Source of the DNA: Hymenobacter montanus | GTDB taxonomy: Bacteria > Bacteroidota > Bacteroidia > Cytophagales > Hymenobacteraceae | Direction: 5' to 3' | Length of the DNA stretch: 64,000 bases | Assembly: GCF_014699115.1 (NCBI RefSeq) | Contig: NZ_JACXAD010000025.1 | Location: forward strand, 1-64,000 | In this document: in pieces, positions 8,296-17,835 of the stretch | Numbering within the stretch: position 1 is the stretch's first letter | Layout of the letters: the number at the start of each line of letters is the position of its first letter | The notes under the pieces: generated by a model | Told to the model about the DNA's origin: nothing | What the model saw: the letters and a program-made list of their open reading frames with translations, nothing else | The model's database searches: none | Program-made: the position numbers and the translations under genes

Positions 8296-9114
8296 CTACG
8301 CCATTACGCGCATGGTAGGTACGGCCGGCCACGGTGTGTGGGTGACTTGTACTTCCGGCCAGAGGGCTTTCTGGCCGGTGTAGTGCAGGAAAATGCGCGC
8401 CGTGGTGATGACGTCCTTCTCGCAGTAGGTAACAATGCGCCGGAGGTTGCGCTCGGCCCAGTAGGTATGAGCTACCTGGGAGCCATCGATGTCGTCTTTG
8501 GGACTGGGAATACCAAAAATACCGGCCAGCAGGGGCAGCGAGATGTATCCTTTGTTGTCGCCGAACCGCCACAGGTCCATGGTGTCGAGCAGGTGGGGGA
8601 GGTCCCAGGGCTTGTGGCCGGCAATGTCGAGCATGGGCGGAATTGGCTGGCCGCAGATGAGCATGCGCCGCCCCAGGTAGCCGTAGTCGAACTCGCGGCC
8701 ATTATGGGCGCACAGGTAGTAGCCGTCCTTGCTGGCCGATTCGAGCTTAGGGCGGTATTCGTAGCTGCACGGGGGGTGGCGAGCCAGCAGGCTGGCGAAG
8801 CCCCGGAGGACTTCGCACTCATCGTCGTCGGCAAATGACTTGATGCGGAACTCCAGCGTCTCGTCTTTCAGGGGGCGGAAAAACCCCACCGAGATGCACA
8901 CGACCTTGCCGAATTCGGCGTAGAGCCCCGCTTTTTCATATAGCTCGGGGTGGGTGCGGCCATCGGCCACTTCTTTGGCGTGGCGCTTGGTGCTGAATCT
9001 TTCCCACAGCGGCCGGTGGGTTTCGGGCAAGTCATCGTGGCTACCATGGGCCGGTACCGTTTCGATGTCAACGAAAAAAACTTTGGTGAGGTCGACGTGG
9101 CGAAGAATGTGCAT
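8296..9114 (-). CDS. Predicted 3'-5' exonuclease (DEDD, PolB-exo2-like RNase H fold)
   Basis: A 272-residue stand-alone exonuclease-like protein. The N-terminal VFFVDIETVP is the ExoI motif (D-x-E), AHNGREFDYGYLGRR fits ExoII with its Asp, and RIVTYCEKDVITTARI fits ExoIII with YxxxD, so the four acidic DEDD residues are all there. The closest family I recognise is the predicted PolB-like exonuclease of Bacteroidota (DNA_pol_B_exo2). The ATG at 9114 is preferred over a TTG at 9126. The likely role is DNA end processing or repair; no partner gene lies next to it. Confidence 0.85.
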   Translation of the reverse strand: MHILRHVDLTKVFFVDIETVPAHGSHDDLPETHRPLWERFSTKRHAKEVADGRTHPELYEKAGLYAEFGKVVCISVGFFRPLKDETLEFRIKSFADDDECEVLRGFASLLARHPPCSYEYRPKLESASKDGYYLCAHNGREFDYGYLGRRMLICGQPIPPMLDIAGHKPWDLPHLLDTMDLWRFGDNKGYISLPLLAGIFGIPSPKDDIDGSQVAHTYWAERNLRRIVTYCEKDVITTARIFLHYTGQKALWPEVQVTHTPWPAVPTMRVMA

Positions 9115-9514
9115 GGCAGACGGCAAAATGAGCGGGCGCGCTACGGCGTACTACTAAGGTAGCGGTTGCTAGGGCATCAGCGCACCGTTAATCCAGGAAT
9201 TTGCGCCCTCAATGACTGATTTTCTAATTATTACTACCTGCCTGTAACGAATCGAGCCAACGCTAGTACTCTCGGGGTTGATGGTGGGAGCCGGCCCAAA
9301 TCATGATATGGGACGGTCCACATCATGCATTGGGGCGCCCTGCGTGCCGCCGGCCCGGACCTTTGGGCCATTCTTTTCTCCTCAACTCAGCAAACGCATG
9401 CCTTTACGTTTTTCCGCCCTTAACCTTAGAGGTAGTTACTTATTCAAGGCAACCGCAACCAACCGGGTCCGTCCCGCATCCTTGGGGCCCCGTCCTACAT
9501 ACGCTTATGCTCTG
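9115..9514. other. Divergent intergenic region
   Basis: About 400 bases lie between the minus-strand exonuclease and the plus-strand receptor. The receptor frame is open through much of it without coding character, and the receptor signal peptide begins only at 9515. The promoters of both genes must lie here, but I see no convincing consensus box or repeat. Confidence 0.5.
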
Positions 9515-11989
9515 ATGCAACATTACCGTTTGCTGGGGTTCCTGCTGGCCCTGGGCACTGGGTGGAGCCCGGTTGTTCACGCCCAAACGGCGGCTGGGCC
9601 GGCTAGCGGCCCAGGCTCACTCACGGGCCTGGTGGTCGACTCGCTGAAAAACGAGCCCGTGCCTTACGCCACCGTGGTGCTGCTGCCGCCCGCCCAGCCG
9701 GGGACGCCGCCCAACGACCGGCCGATAACCGGCGTGGCCGCCGACGACCAGGGCCGTTTCTCCCTTACCAAGCTGGCCCCCGGCCCGGCCCGCCTGCGCG
9801 TGAGCTACGTGGGCTACGGCTCCCAGACCCGCGCCGTGACTATCTCGGCTGGAGCAACCAATGCGGGCACGTTCCGGCTACCCCCGGCCGGCACGGCGCT
9901 GGCCGAAGCCGTCGTGGTCGGCACGAAGCCGGTGGTGGAAGTGCGCCCCGACCGCCTCGTGTACAACGCCGACCAGGACGTGACCAATGCCGGCGGCACC
10001 GCCGCCGACGTGCTGCGCAAAGCCCCGCTGCTGGCCGTGGACGGCGACGGCAACGTGCAGATGCGCGGCTCCAGCAACTTCAAGGTGCTGGTGAACAACA
10101 AGCCTTCGCCCACCCTGGCCCAGAACCTGGCCGAGGCCCTGAAAGGCATTCCGGCCGAGCAGATCAAATCGGTCGAGGTCATCACCACGCCGCCCGCCAA
10201 ATACGATGGCGAAGGCACGGCCGGCATTATCAACATCGTACTGAAAAAGGGCGTAAATCAGGGCCTGAACGGCCGGGTGGGGGCCTCGGCGGGCAACCGC
10301 AACTCCAACGTCACGGCCGCGCTTAACTTCAAGCAGAACAAGCTGGGGTTTACGTCGTCGGGTGGCACGGGTGGCTGGTACGGGCCGAGTGAGTTTGAGC
10401 TCACCCGCGTTGGCCAGCGCGACAATTCGACGCTGACGCAGCGCGGGGCCGGCAGCTACGGGGGCCGCTGGTACTACGGCACGGTGGGCCTCGACTACGA
10501 TCTGAGCGAGCACCAGAGCCTGTCGCTGACGGGCTCGCTTAACCACTACAACGGCCACAACTACAGCAACTTGCTCAATAACTTCGTGGGGGCCAGCAAC
10601 CAGCTCTTTACCCGTACCACCAACACCCTATTCAGCGGCCTCAACGGGGAGCTTACGGGGACCTACACGAAGACCTTCGCGCAGGCCCGTCGCGAGTGGA
10701 GCGTGCTCGGCCAGTACGCCCGCAACGACGGCACGTTCGGCTACGATTTCGACGAGTACCGCAACTCCTACGTCAACCTCGAAACCAGCCGGGCTGACTA
10801 CCGCGAGCGCAGCCGGGGCCGGACGCCCGGCGACGAAATCACCTTCCAAACCGACCTGGTGCAGCCCTTCGGCGAAAAACAAACCTTGGAAGTGGGCCTG
10901 AAATCCATCTGGCGCCACACCGGCTCGGTGGCCGATGTCGACGGCTTACCCCTGGGCCAGGCCAACTTCGAGCGCCTGCCCGACCGGGCCACCAACTTCA
11001 GCTACGACCAGAACGTGCAGGCCGCTTACGCCACCTACTCCTTTGCGGCCAGCAAGCAGCTCAAGTTTAGCTTAGGCAGCCGCCTGGAGCGCACCACCCT
11101 CACGGCCGACTTCCGCGCTACCGAAACCGGGTTCAGCCGCCACTACCTGTCGCTGCTGCCCAATGGCAACGCCCAATACACCCTCAGCGAAGCCAACAGC
11201 CTGCGCCTAGCCTACAGCCGCCGCATCACCCGGCCCTCCATCGATTACCTGAACCCCTTCGTGAATCGCGGCGACCCCCAGAGTATCACCTACGGCAACC
11301 CCGGCCTCGACCCTGAGCTAACCGATGCGTATGAGTTGAGCTTTAATACGAACGGCAAGGCTGGCTCGCTCAACATTTCGGGCTCGGTGCGGCGCACGGG
11401 CAACGCCATTGAGGCGATTCGCCTGCCCACCAGTACCGCGAACGTGACCGAGCAGACCTACGCCAACGTGGCTTCCAACACCTTTTATCAGCTCAACTTC
11501 TACGGCTCGGCCAAGCCCGCCAAGGGCTGGGATATCAGCGGCGGGCCGGATGTGCAGTATATCGTACGCCGCAACCCGACGCTGGGGATTGAGCGGCGCG
11601 GTTTCACCGCCGGGCTCAATTTTAATACTTCCTACAAGCTGCCGAAGAAGTTTACGGTGCAGGCGTTCCTGTACAGCTCACTGCCCTCGCCGGAGCTGCA
11701 GGGCTGGGGCGCGGCCAATCTCTATTATCAGATGGGAGCGAAAAAGACCCTTCTCAACGACAAGGCCGACCTCGTCCTGAACTTTGGCTCGCCCTTTAAC
11801 AATTACTGGCCCTACCGCAGTACCACGGCCACGCCCGATTTCAGCGAAACCAGCGAATACCGGGCCTTCCAACGGTCTTTCCGCTTGAGCTTCACGTACC
11901 GCTTTGGCCAGGAGCAGCAGGGCAAGCAGCGGAAGTCCATTTCGAACGACGACAAAAAAGGCGGCGGCAACAAGCAGGGTGGACAGTAA
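9515..11989 (+). CDS. TonB-dependent-receptor-like outer membrane beta-barrel protein
   Basis: An 824-residue outer-membrane protein. The order is: a signal peptide ending in VVHAQ; a carboxypeptidase-D-like regulatory domain (SLTGLVVDSLKNEPVPYATV) around residues 35-120; a plug-like domain (RPDRLVYNADQDVTNAGGTA, then IKSVEVITTPPAKYDGEGTA); and a long beta-barrel of the OMP_b-brl_3 type ending in FRLSFTYRFG. A hydrophilic tail rich in Lys and Gly (DDKKGGGNKQGGQ) follows the last strand. Such receptors take up siderophores, glycans or peptides across the outer membrane; the ligand is unknown. The LytS/LytTR operon directly downstream on the opposite strand may be linked. A start at 9278 would put the signal peptide inside the protein. 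Confidence 0.88.
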   Translation: MQHYRLLGFLLALGTGWSPVVHAQTAAGPASGPGSLTGLVVDSLKNEPVPYATVVLLPPAQPGTPPNDRPITGVAADDQGRFSLTKLAPGPARLRVSYVGYGSQTRAVTISAGATNAGTFRLPPAGTALAEAVVVGTKPVVEVRPDRLVYNADQDVTNAGGTAADVLRKAPLLAVDGDGNVQMRGSSNFKVLVNNKPSPTLAQNLAEALKGIPAEQIKSVEVITTPPAKYDGEGTAGIINIVLKKGVNQGLNGRVGASAGNRNSNVTAALNFKQNKLGFTSSGGTGGWYGPSEFELTRVGQRDNSTLTQRGAGSYGGRWYYGTVGLDYDLSEHQSLSLTGSLNHYNGHNYSNLLNNFVGASNQLFTRTTNTLFSGLNGELTGTYTKTFAQARREWSVLGQYARNDGTFGYDFDEYRNSYVNLETSRADYRERSRGRTPGDEITFQTDLVQPFGEKQTLEVGLKSIWRHTGSVADVDGLPLGQANFERLPDRATNFSYDQNVQAAYATYSFAASKQLKFSLGSRLERTTLTADFRATETGFSRHYLSLLPNGNAQYTLSEANSLRLAYSRRITRPSIDYLNPFVNRGDPQSITYGNPGLDPELTDAYELSFNTNGKAGSLNISGSVRRTGNAIEAIRLPTSTANVTEQTYANVASNTFYQLNFYGSAKPAKGWDISGGPDVQYIVRRNPTLGIERRGFTAGLNFNTSYKLPKKFTVQAFLYSSLPSPELQGWGAANLYYQMGAKKTLLNDKADLVLNFGSPFNNYWPYRSTTATPDFSETSEYRAFQRSFRLSFTYRFGQEQQGKQRKSISNDDKKGGGNKQGGQ

Positions 11990-12131
11990 GACTGGTTTGG
12001 TCGGTTGCTTGTTCGACGGCAGGCCATCACCCAAAGCGGGTTAACTGATGAGATGAGCAGCTAATGATTTGCGGAATAGCAGCGGGTCGGCAACCGAACG
12101 CCGAGGGGCCGAAGCTCCTGCTGTTGCGGAC

Positions 12132-12902
12132 TCATAAGCTCAGTAACTCCTTGAATCGCACGGCCTGCCGGGTCGAAACGTCGACGCGGCGGCCCCCGCG
12201 CACTTCCAGCAGCAGGCCCCCTTTGTAGTAGGCGTGTACCTTTTCGATGGTGGTCAGGTTGAGAATCTGCTGGCGGTTGACCCGGAAGAACAAGTCGGGG
12301 GGCAGCTTTTCCTCTAGCTGCTGTAACGACCGGTGGTGCAGCGGGGCGTGCGCGCCGAAGTATACCCGCACGTAGTTACCCACGGCCTCGAACAAGTCGA
12401 TGTCGGCCAGGCGTACGAAGTAGCATTGCTCGCCGTCCTTCAGGAATACCTGGCTTTGAGGCGTCAGGCGCGCGCCCGGGTAAGGGATGCTGGTGGTCTC
12501 AGCCCGAGCGGGGGCCGCCGCGCCCAGGGCCAGGCGCACGCGGGCCAGGGCCTGGGCCAGGCGCTCGGGGTGTACGGGCTTGAGCACGTAGTCGAGGGCC
12601 GATACCTGGAAGGCGCGGGTGGCATACTGGTCGTAAGCGGTGATGAACACCACCAAGGGTACCTCATCCAGGCTTTCGAGCAGCTCGAAGCCGGTTTCGC
12701 CGGGCAGGGAGATATCGAGCAGCAGCAGGTCGGGGCGCAGCTCGGCAATGAGCCGCCGGGCGGTGTCGGCGTCGGCCGCTTCGCCCACGATGTCGACTTC
12801 GGGATGAGCTTCCCGCAGCAGGTAGTGCAGCTCCTGGCGGGCCAGGTATTCGTCCTCGATGAGCAGGGCCCGGGTACGCGGGAGGAGGGGAGCGGTCGTC
12901 AT
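12132..12902 (-). CDS. LytTR family response regulator
   Basis: A 256-residue response regulator. The N-terminal receiver domain shows LIEDE (acidic pocket), LLLLDISLPG with the phosphorylated Asp, and DYVLKPVHPE with the conserved Lys. The C-terminal LytTR DNA-binding domain runs from about residue 150 (VFLKDGEQCYFVRLADIDLF, ending FFRVNRQQILNL and VRFKELLSL). Its start overlaps the stop of the sensor kinase by four bases (ATGA), so the pair is translationally coupled. The convergent TonB-type receptor gene ends 140 bases away. Confidence 0.95.
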   Translation of the reverse strand: MTTAPLLPRTRALLIEDEYLARQELHYLLREAHPEVDIVGEAADADTARRLIAELRPDLLLLDISLPGETGFELLESLDEVPLVVFITAYDQYATRAFQVSALDYVLKPVHPERLAQALARVRLALGAAAPARAETTSIPYPGARLTPQSQVFLKDGEQCYFVRLADIDLFEAVGNYVRVYFGAHAPLHHRSLQQLEEKLPPDLFFRVNRQQILNLTTIEKVHAYYKGGLLLEVRGGRRVDVSTRQAVRFKELLSL

Positions 12903-13993
12903 GGGAGGGGATTGGCGGGTACGTCGAGGCGAGCTATAACGGTGCCAATGGGGTTTTCCTGGAGTGTGAGACTGGCGGCATCGCCGTAGAGGGAGCGCAG
13001 GCGTTGGCGGGTGTTGAGCAGGCCCAGGCCGCCGCGCTGGCCCGCCGGGCGGGCCAGCGGCGTCAGGGGCAAGTGGCCGGGTTGGCTTACTTCCAGGCTC
13101 AGGTATGCGGCCGCCCCGGTCTCCGTGGGCATGGGCTGGGCCACGAGGCGCAGCACCCCGCCGTTCGGCGTGGCACTGATGCCGTGCTTCACCGCGTTCT
13201 CAACCAGCGTGAGCAGCGTGGCGGGCGGCACGGGCCAGCTCAGCAGCTCCGAAGGTACGGCGACGTCGAGGCGCAGGCGCTCGGGCCCGAAGCGGGTTTG
13301 CTCCAGGGCCAGGTAGTCGTGTACAGCCGTCAGCTCTTCCCGCAATGAGATAAGCTGGTGCTGTTCGTAATTGAGCGTATAGCGCAGCAGGTCGGCGAGC
13401 TGCGTTACGGCAGTGCGGGCGCGGTGCGGGTCGGAGAGCGTGAGCGCCCGTACCGAGTTGAGGGCGTTAAACAGAAAGTGCGGGTTGATCTGGGAGCGCA
13501 GCAGGTCGAGCTCAGCCTGGCGGCGGGCCGCGGCCGCGTGCAACTCGCGCACCTGAACCTGGGCCAGCCGCTCGCCCACCACGAAGAAGTGGTAAGCCAA
13601 CACCCACACGATCAAGTAGCGGCCCATGCCTATCACGCCAAAGGTAAATGTGGCCCACCCCCCTGAGTAAGGCCATTTCCACTTACCGAGCAGCGCCATG
13701 TATAGCAGCGGGCTCAGCAGGTGCATGCTCACCGATAAGCCCAGCAGGCCCAATACGGCGACGCCCGCCTGCCAGGGCAAAGGCATGCGTAGCACCTGGC
13801 GGCGGAGCAGCAGCGCCCGGTAGCAGTGGGTGAGCAGCAGGCCCAGCATGGCGGCCACCGTAAGCCAGACCAAGGTGTCCGGGTCATACCGATCGAGCAT
13901 GAAGTTGGCCTGCACTTGGGTGGCCCAAAACCCGCCCCAGCCCAACAGCTGAAAAATCCAGTACCAGCGCTTTGCGTGTAAATACTGCCGCAT
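12899..13993 (-). CDS. LytS/YpdA-type membrane sensor histidine kinase
   Basis: A 364-residue kinase. Four hydrophobic segments fill residues 10-150, followed by a coiled linker (VQVRELHAAAARRQAELDLL). The His_kinase motif is SQINPHFLFNALNSVRAL with the phospho-accepting His, and the HATPase part is seen as TLLTLVENAVKHGIS (N box) and GGLGLLNTRQRL (G box). There is no extracellular sensor domain, so the signal is probably sensed in the membrane. It is the first gene of a two-gene operon with its LytTR regulator. Confidence 0.95.
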   Translation of the reverse strand: MRQYLHAKRWYWIFQLLGWGGFWATQVQANFMLDRYDPDTLVWLTVAAMLGLLLTHCYRALLLRRQVLRMPLPWQAGVAVLGLLGLSVSMHLLSPLLYMALLGKWKWPYSGGWATFTFGVIGMGRYLIVWVLAYHFFVVGERLAQVQVRELHAAAARRQAELDLLRSQINPHFLFNALNSVRALTLSDPHRARTAVTQLADLLRYTLNYEQHQLISLREELTAVHDYLALEQTRFGPERLRLDVAVPSELLSWPVPPATLLTLVENAVKHGISATPNGGVLRLVAQPMPTETGAAAYLSLEVSQPGHLPLTPLARPAGQRGGLGLLNTRQRLRSLYGDAASLTLQENPIGTVIARLDVPANPLP

Positions 13994-14521
13994 CGAAATA
14001 ATAGAGGAAGATTATAGCGTCAAAGTACGTAGCCCCCGCCTGGCCGAGACCACCGCCCGGATCCTCCGGAACGGACTATAATGGTCTGCTAGGCCAAGGC
14101 AGAATCACCTTTGGCAAAAGATTATTTTAAATAAAGCCAAGCCCGCCGCGCGACCTTATCGGTTGCTGGCAACTAATGTCGAAAGTATCAAGCACTATCA
14201 TAGCGCCCGTGTTTTTTTCCGGCAACGCGGAAAGAGTGGGGCCCAACGCGGGCGTCCCTGTAGTTGCGGCGGGGCAGGCATGAAAAGACGCTGACTTCAG
14301 GCTCTCGTTTCACTATCGTCCATCTGCCGAAGCTTCCTGGCCGCTTAGTAGCTCCACGACGGCAACCCACGGGGCTTCCGGGCCCACTACGAAAGCATGC
14401 CGGTCCTGTTGTTTATCAGCCATAGGTGCAGCAGCTTGCCCCTTTCTATCAAGAGCTCACCGGCAGCCGGTAGCTGTCAACGAGCCGCCTCCTGCCTGGC
14501 TGCCCGCTACTCCGACCTATC
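13994..14521. other. Intergenic region between the two kinase/regulator operons
   Basis: About 530 bases without a credible gene. It separates two minus-strand operons of the same design, and the short minus frame at 14188-14370 has no protein character. The promoter of the 12132-13993 operon must lie within the first 200 bases. I see no clear LytTR-type direct repeats. Confidence 0.5.
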
Positions 14522-15274
14522 TTACCTAAGCCGCAACTGGCGTAGTACTTCCTGCCGGTACGTGCTGCCCACCGGTACCTCCCGAACTCCCACCAGCAAT
14601 ACGTTCCCGCTGAGCCGCTCCACGCTGGCCAGGTTGACCAGATACGACTTATGGGTGCGCATAAACTGGCTGGGCGGGAGCTGGCTTTCCATCTGCTTCA
14701 TGGTTTCGGCCGTAAGCAGCACCCGGCCCGATGCCAGGTGGCACTTGACGAAGTTGCCGTAACCCTCCACGAACAACAGCTCCGTAAAGCGCACCCGCTC
14801 GGTGCCGGCGTCGGTTTTGAGGAAGATGGAATCGACTACTGCCGTCCGCGGGTTCACCGGCGGCGCCGCGGGCACAACGGAAGGGGCGTGCGGGGCCGCC
14901 GGCTTGTGCAAGCGGCTGATGGTTTTAACGAACCGCTCAAAGCGAATCGGCTTCAAGAGGTAGTCGACTACTCCCAGGTCGAAGGCATCGAGGGCATGAG
15001 CCGCGTGGGCCGTGCACAAAACGACTGCCGGCGGCTGGGGCAAGGCGCGCAGCAACTCCAGGCCGGTGAGCCCGGGCATGTCTACGTCCAGAAACAGCAC
15101 GTCGACCGGCGTGGTGCGCAAAAAGGTAAGGGCCTCTACGGCGCCGTAGCAGCTGCCGGCCCAGGCGGCGAGGCCGGGCAGGCGGTCCAGGTAAGCGCGC
15201 ATTACGGTGTGGGCCAGCGGCTCATCATCGACCAGCAAACAGCGCAGCGGGGCAGGAGTGGAATCAGGTATCAA
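14522..15274 (-). CDS. LytTR family response regulator
   Basis: A 250-residue regulator built like the one at 12132: a receiver with LLVDDE, DVLFLDVDMPG (phospho-Asp) and VDYLLKPIRFERF (Lys), a Pro/Ala linker (PAAPHAPSVVPAAPP), and a LytTR domain (SIFLKTDAGTERVRFTELLF to QFMRTHKSYLVNLASVERL). Its ATG overlaps the stop of the upstream kinase by four bases. The receiver linker and DNA-binding region are clearly different from the other regulator, so the two systems probably have separate targets. Confidence 0.95.
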   Translation of the reverse strand: MIPDSTPAPLRCLLVDDEPLAHTVMRAYLDRLPGLAAWAGSCYGAVEALTFLRTTPVDVLFLDVDMPGLTGLELLRALPQPPAVVLCTAHAAHALDAFDLGVVDYLLKPIRFERFVKTISRLHKPAAPHAPSVVPAAPPVNPRTAVVDSIFLKTDAGTERVRFTELLFVEGYGNFVKCHLASGRVLLTAETMKQMESQLPPSQFMRTHKSYLVNLASVERLSGNVLLVGVREVPVGSTYRQEVLRQLRLR

Positions 15275-16263
15275 AGCATGAGCTGGAGAGTGGCGGCGTA
15301 ATGGGTGGCCGTGGCTTCGACGGCGAACTGGTGGCGCCCCCCGGGGTAAAGCTGGGCCAGCCGGGCGCGCAAGTTAGGCAGGCCCAAGCCCGAAGGCGTG
15401 GGGTGGAAGTGCGGCGGAATGCTGTTGTCGGTGCGCAGGGTCAGGCCTGCGTCGGTTTGGCACAGGCTAATGCGAATGGTGTTGGGGCCGCCCGAGCCGA
15501 CCGCGTGCTTGAAGCAGTTTTCGACCAGCGGCAGCAGGAGCAGCGGGGCCACTGGCTGCTCCGGGTGCGGCAGATCGGCCAGGAACTCCACTTGCGTGTT
15601 GTGGTGCAGACGCAGCTTTTCCAGGCCGATGTAGTTGGCCAGGTATTCGGCCTCGGTACCCACCGTAACCACGCTTTGGCGCGAGCTGTCGAGCTGATAC
15701 CGCATCAGGCCGGCTAGTTGTAGCAGGGCTTCGGGCATCTGGTCGGGAGCGGCCAGGCTCAGGCCGTACAGGTTGTTGAGGGTGTTGAACAGAAAGTGCT
15801 GGTTGACCTGCGCTTTCAGCAGGCTGAGCTCGGTTTCCAACTGTCGGGCCCGCAGCTCCTGGATCTGAAATTGCGCGACGATGCCCCGGCTGAAATACGG
15901 CACGGCCGCGCTAATAATGAGGATAAAGGTGATGTTACTGATGCTTTGCCAAAACGACGTTGGGCTCCCCAACAGCGGAAATACATAGCAGGACAGGCTC
16001 GCGGCGGTGAGGATCAGGCTCACGGTAAGCAGGCCGTATATCCCGTAGCGCCGATGCTCAAAAAAATGCCGCAACAGCCAGTTATGCACGTACCCACTGC
16101 CAACAAAGAGGCTGGTAATAGCAGCTGCGAGCTTCAGCGCCCGCTCTATCGGCAGCGGGGAAACTCCCTGGTACCTCATCACCAGGAACAGGAAGCTCAG
16201 CAGGCCGCTCCACACGACCAGATACCGCATGCCCCGCCGTCGCCAAAAGATGGATAATATCAT
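15271..16263 (-). CDS. LytS/YpdA-type membrane sensor histidine kinase
   Basis: A 330-residue kinase with an unusually basic start (MILSIFWRRRGMRYLVVW), then four hydrophobic segments up to about residue 120. The phosphotransfer helix reads KAQVNQHFLFNTLNNLYGLS, so the usual N-P-H of this family is N-Q-H here: a Gln replaces the conserved Pro directly before the histidine. The ATPase part has LLLLPLVENCFKHAVG and GLGLPNLRARLAQLY. The kinase is first in its operon and is coupled to the LytTR regulator by an ATGA overlap. Confidence 0.93.
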   Translation of the reverse strand: MILSIFWRRRGMRYLVVWSGLLSFLFLVMRYQGVSPLPIERALKLAAAITSLFVGSGYVHNWLLRHFFEHRRYGIYGLLTVSLILTAASLSCYVFPLLGSPTSFWQSISNITFILIISAAVPYFSRGIVAQFQIQELRARQLETELSLLKAQVNQHFLFNTLNNLYGLSLAAPDQMPEALLQLAGLMRYQLDSSRQSVVTVGTEAEYLANYIGLEKLRLHHNTQVEFLADLPHPEQPVAPLLLLPLVENCFKHAVGSGGPNTIRISLCQTDAGLTLRTDNSIPPHFHPTPSGLGLPNLRARLAQLYPGGRHQFAVEATATHYAATLQLML

Positions 16264-16442
16264 GGGGCAAAATTACGCGACGCGGCCAGGTTATTCACCG
16301 GAACATGACAAATAGGGATAGCCCAGCTTTTGTATGCGTTCATCATGGCCGGCAGGCAGTTGGTCACAAAAAAGAGAGGAACCAGCCTCGACCGGGGGAG
16401 CTTTGGGACATGCTTTCCCTCAACCATATGGTTCCCTTTTTT

Positions 16443-16778
16443 ATGATGACGTTTCGCTTGCTTTTGCTCACGGGGTATGGGGCGCTCGCCCTGTTCGCCC
16501 GGCCCGCCCTTGCTCAGGATACCACGCGGTTTTCGAAGGCGCCTGGCACCGCGGGGTGTCCGCCGAAATATAATTATACCTTTCTCTGGGGGCTGTGGAG
16601 CAACCAGGCTAAACGGGGGACCGGCCCCCAGATCCTCAAACCATCGACCAACGTGAATTTTGCCGCCGGTAGCCAGCAGTTCCGGCCGGCGGCGAAAGCT
16701 GATTCTGCCTACCAAACCCACCGCATTTTGGGTGGGGCCGTGCAGTGGACCGAAAAACGCTCAACTCTCACCCGCTAA
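16443..16778 (+). CDS. Small secreted protein of unknown function
   Basis: About 111 residues from the ATG at 16443 (alternatives at 16428 and 16446). A clear Sec signal peptide (MTFRLLLLTGYGALALFARPALAQ) is followed by about 85 mature residues with a single Cys and short aromatic stretches (PKYNYTFLWGLWSNQ). I do not recognise a family. It ends 11 bases before the membrane protein at 16790, and the two are probably one operon. It is divergent from the kinase at 15271-16263. Confidence 0.5.
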   Translation: MMTFRLLLLTGYGALALFARPALAQDTTRFSKAPGTAGCPPKYNYTFLWGLWSNQAKRGTGPQILKPSTNVNFAAGSQQFRPAAKADSAYQTHRILGGAVQWTEKRSTLTR

Positions 16779-16789
16779 CCGCTGCCACT

Positions 16790-17683
16790 ATGCGCGCTTC
16801 CTGGCAAAAAACGCACTTGTACCTGTTTACCTTCAGCCGGTACTTCCTGGCCACCATCATCCTGATGTATGCGTTCGGAAAAATCGTGGGTACGCAGTTC
16901 TCCTCGCAACCAAGCGTGTATGACCGCCCCGTGAGCAGCTTGTCGGGCTTTGAGCTGACGTGGTTTTACTACGGCTACTCCTACTGGTACGGCATGTTTC
17001 TGGCGGGCTCCCAGATTACGGCCGCCCTGCTGCTGTTCTTCCGGCGCACCACCCGTCTGGGAGTGATGCTGTACCTGGCCATCATCGGCAACATTGTGGT
17101 GCTCGACTTCGCGTATGACATCGAAGGGGCCAAGGGCATGGCGGTGCTGCTGACGGTACTGGCGCTGTTCGTATTCCTGTCCGAATGGCGGGTGTTTTAT
17201 CAGTACTTCCTCGCCGAGCCGGCCGCGTTCGAGGGCATGGAGCAGCCCATCTGGTTCAACCGCACCCGCCGGGTGAAGCTAGTGTACATCGCGGCCGTGT
17301 TCTTGGGGTTTTGGGCGTTGACGACGACCTTGAAAACCAAGTATATGGCGCAGAATCAATTCTATGGTACCTGGCAGGTGCAGGGCCGCGAGCCCGCGTG
17401 GAACCGGCTGCATTTTGAGGCGGCCAACACATTTAGCCTGTACGAGCCCGGCCAGGCCAAGCCCAGCCGCCAAGGCTTCTACCGGTTCAACGACGCCCGC
17501 CACGAACTCACGTTGCAAGTGGAGCCGCCGTCCTCGCGTCCGCAGCGAGAATCCAACGAGGTGCTTTATCCCGATTCGACTCAGCTCGAAACGTTCTTCA
17601 CTGGTCGGTACGAACTGAAGCCGCGGCAACTGCGCCTGCGCGGGGCCAACGGGCAGTTCCTGACTTTTACTCGCATCCGTTGA
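16790..17683 (+). CDS. Integral membrane protein with C-terminal beta-rich domain
   Basis: A 297-residue protein. Four membrane helices lie in residues 10-145 (for example FSRYFLATIILMYAFGKIVG and AVLLTVLALFVFLSEWRVFY), a fifth near 180 (LVYIAAVFLGFWALTTTL). The last 100 residues are soluble and lipocalin-like in pattern (FYGTWQVQGREPAWNRLHFE, KPRQLRLRGANGQFLTFTRI). The helical part recalls DoxX-like redox proteins, but no Cys or quinone motif supports this. The ATG at 16790 is chosen; the frame upstream overlaps the preceding gene without homology. Confidence 0.6.
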   Translation: MRASWQKTHLYLFTFSRYFLATIILMYAFGKIVGTQFSSQPSVYDRPVSSLSGFELTWFYYGYSYWYGMFLAGSQITAALLLFFRRTTRLGVMLYLAIIGNIVVLDFAYDIEGAKGMAVLLTVLALFVFLSEWRVFYQYFLAEPAAFEGMEQPIWFNRTRRVKLVYIAAVFLGFWALTTTLKTKYMAQNQFYGTWQVQGREPAWNRLHFEAANTFSLYEPGQAKPSRQGFYRFNDARHELTLQVEPPSSRPQRESNEVLYPDSTQLETFFTGRYELKPRQLRLRGANGQFLTFTRIR

Positions 17684-17835
17684 CCGTAAAAAACAGCGGA
17701 ACGACCGCATAGCGCCAGATAAACACCGAACTAAACACGGCCCATAGGCTCCTAGCGGCAAGCTACCACTCTTTTTTTGACAGCCCGACTCGCTTGCGCA
17801 GGTTGGCGCCATCCCCTCTTTTCCTTTTTATCTGC

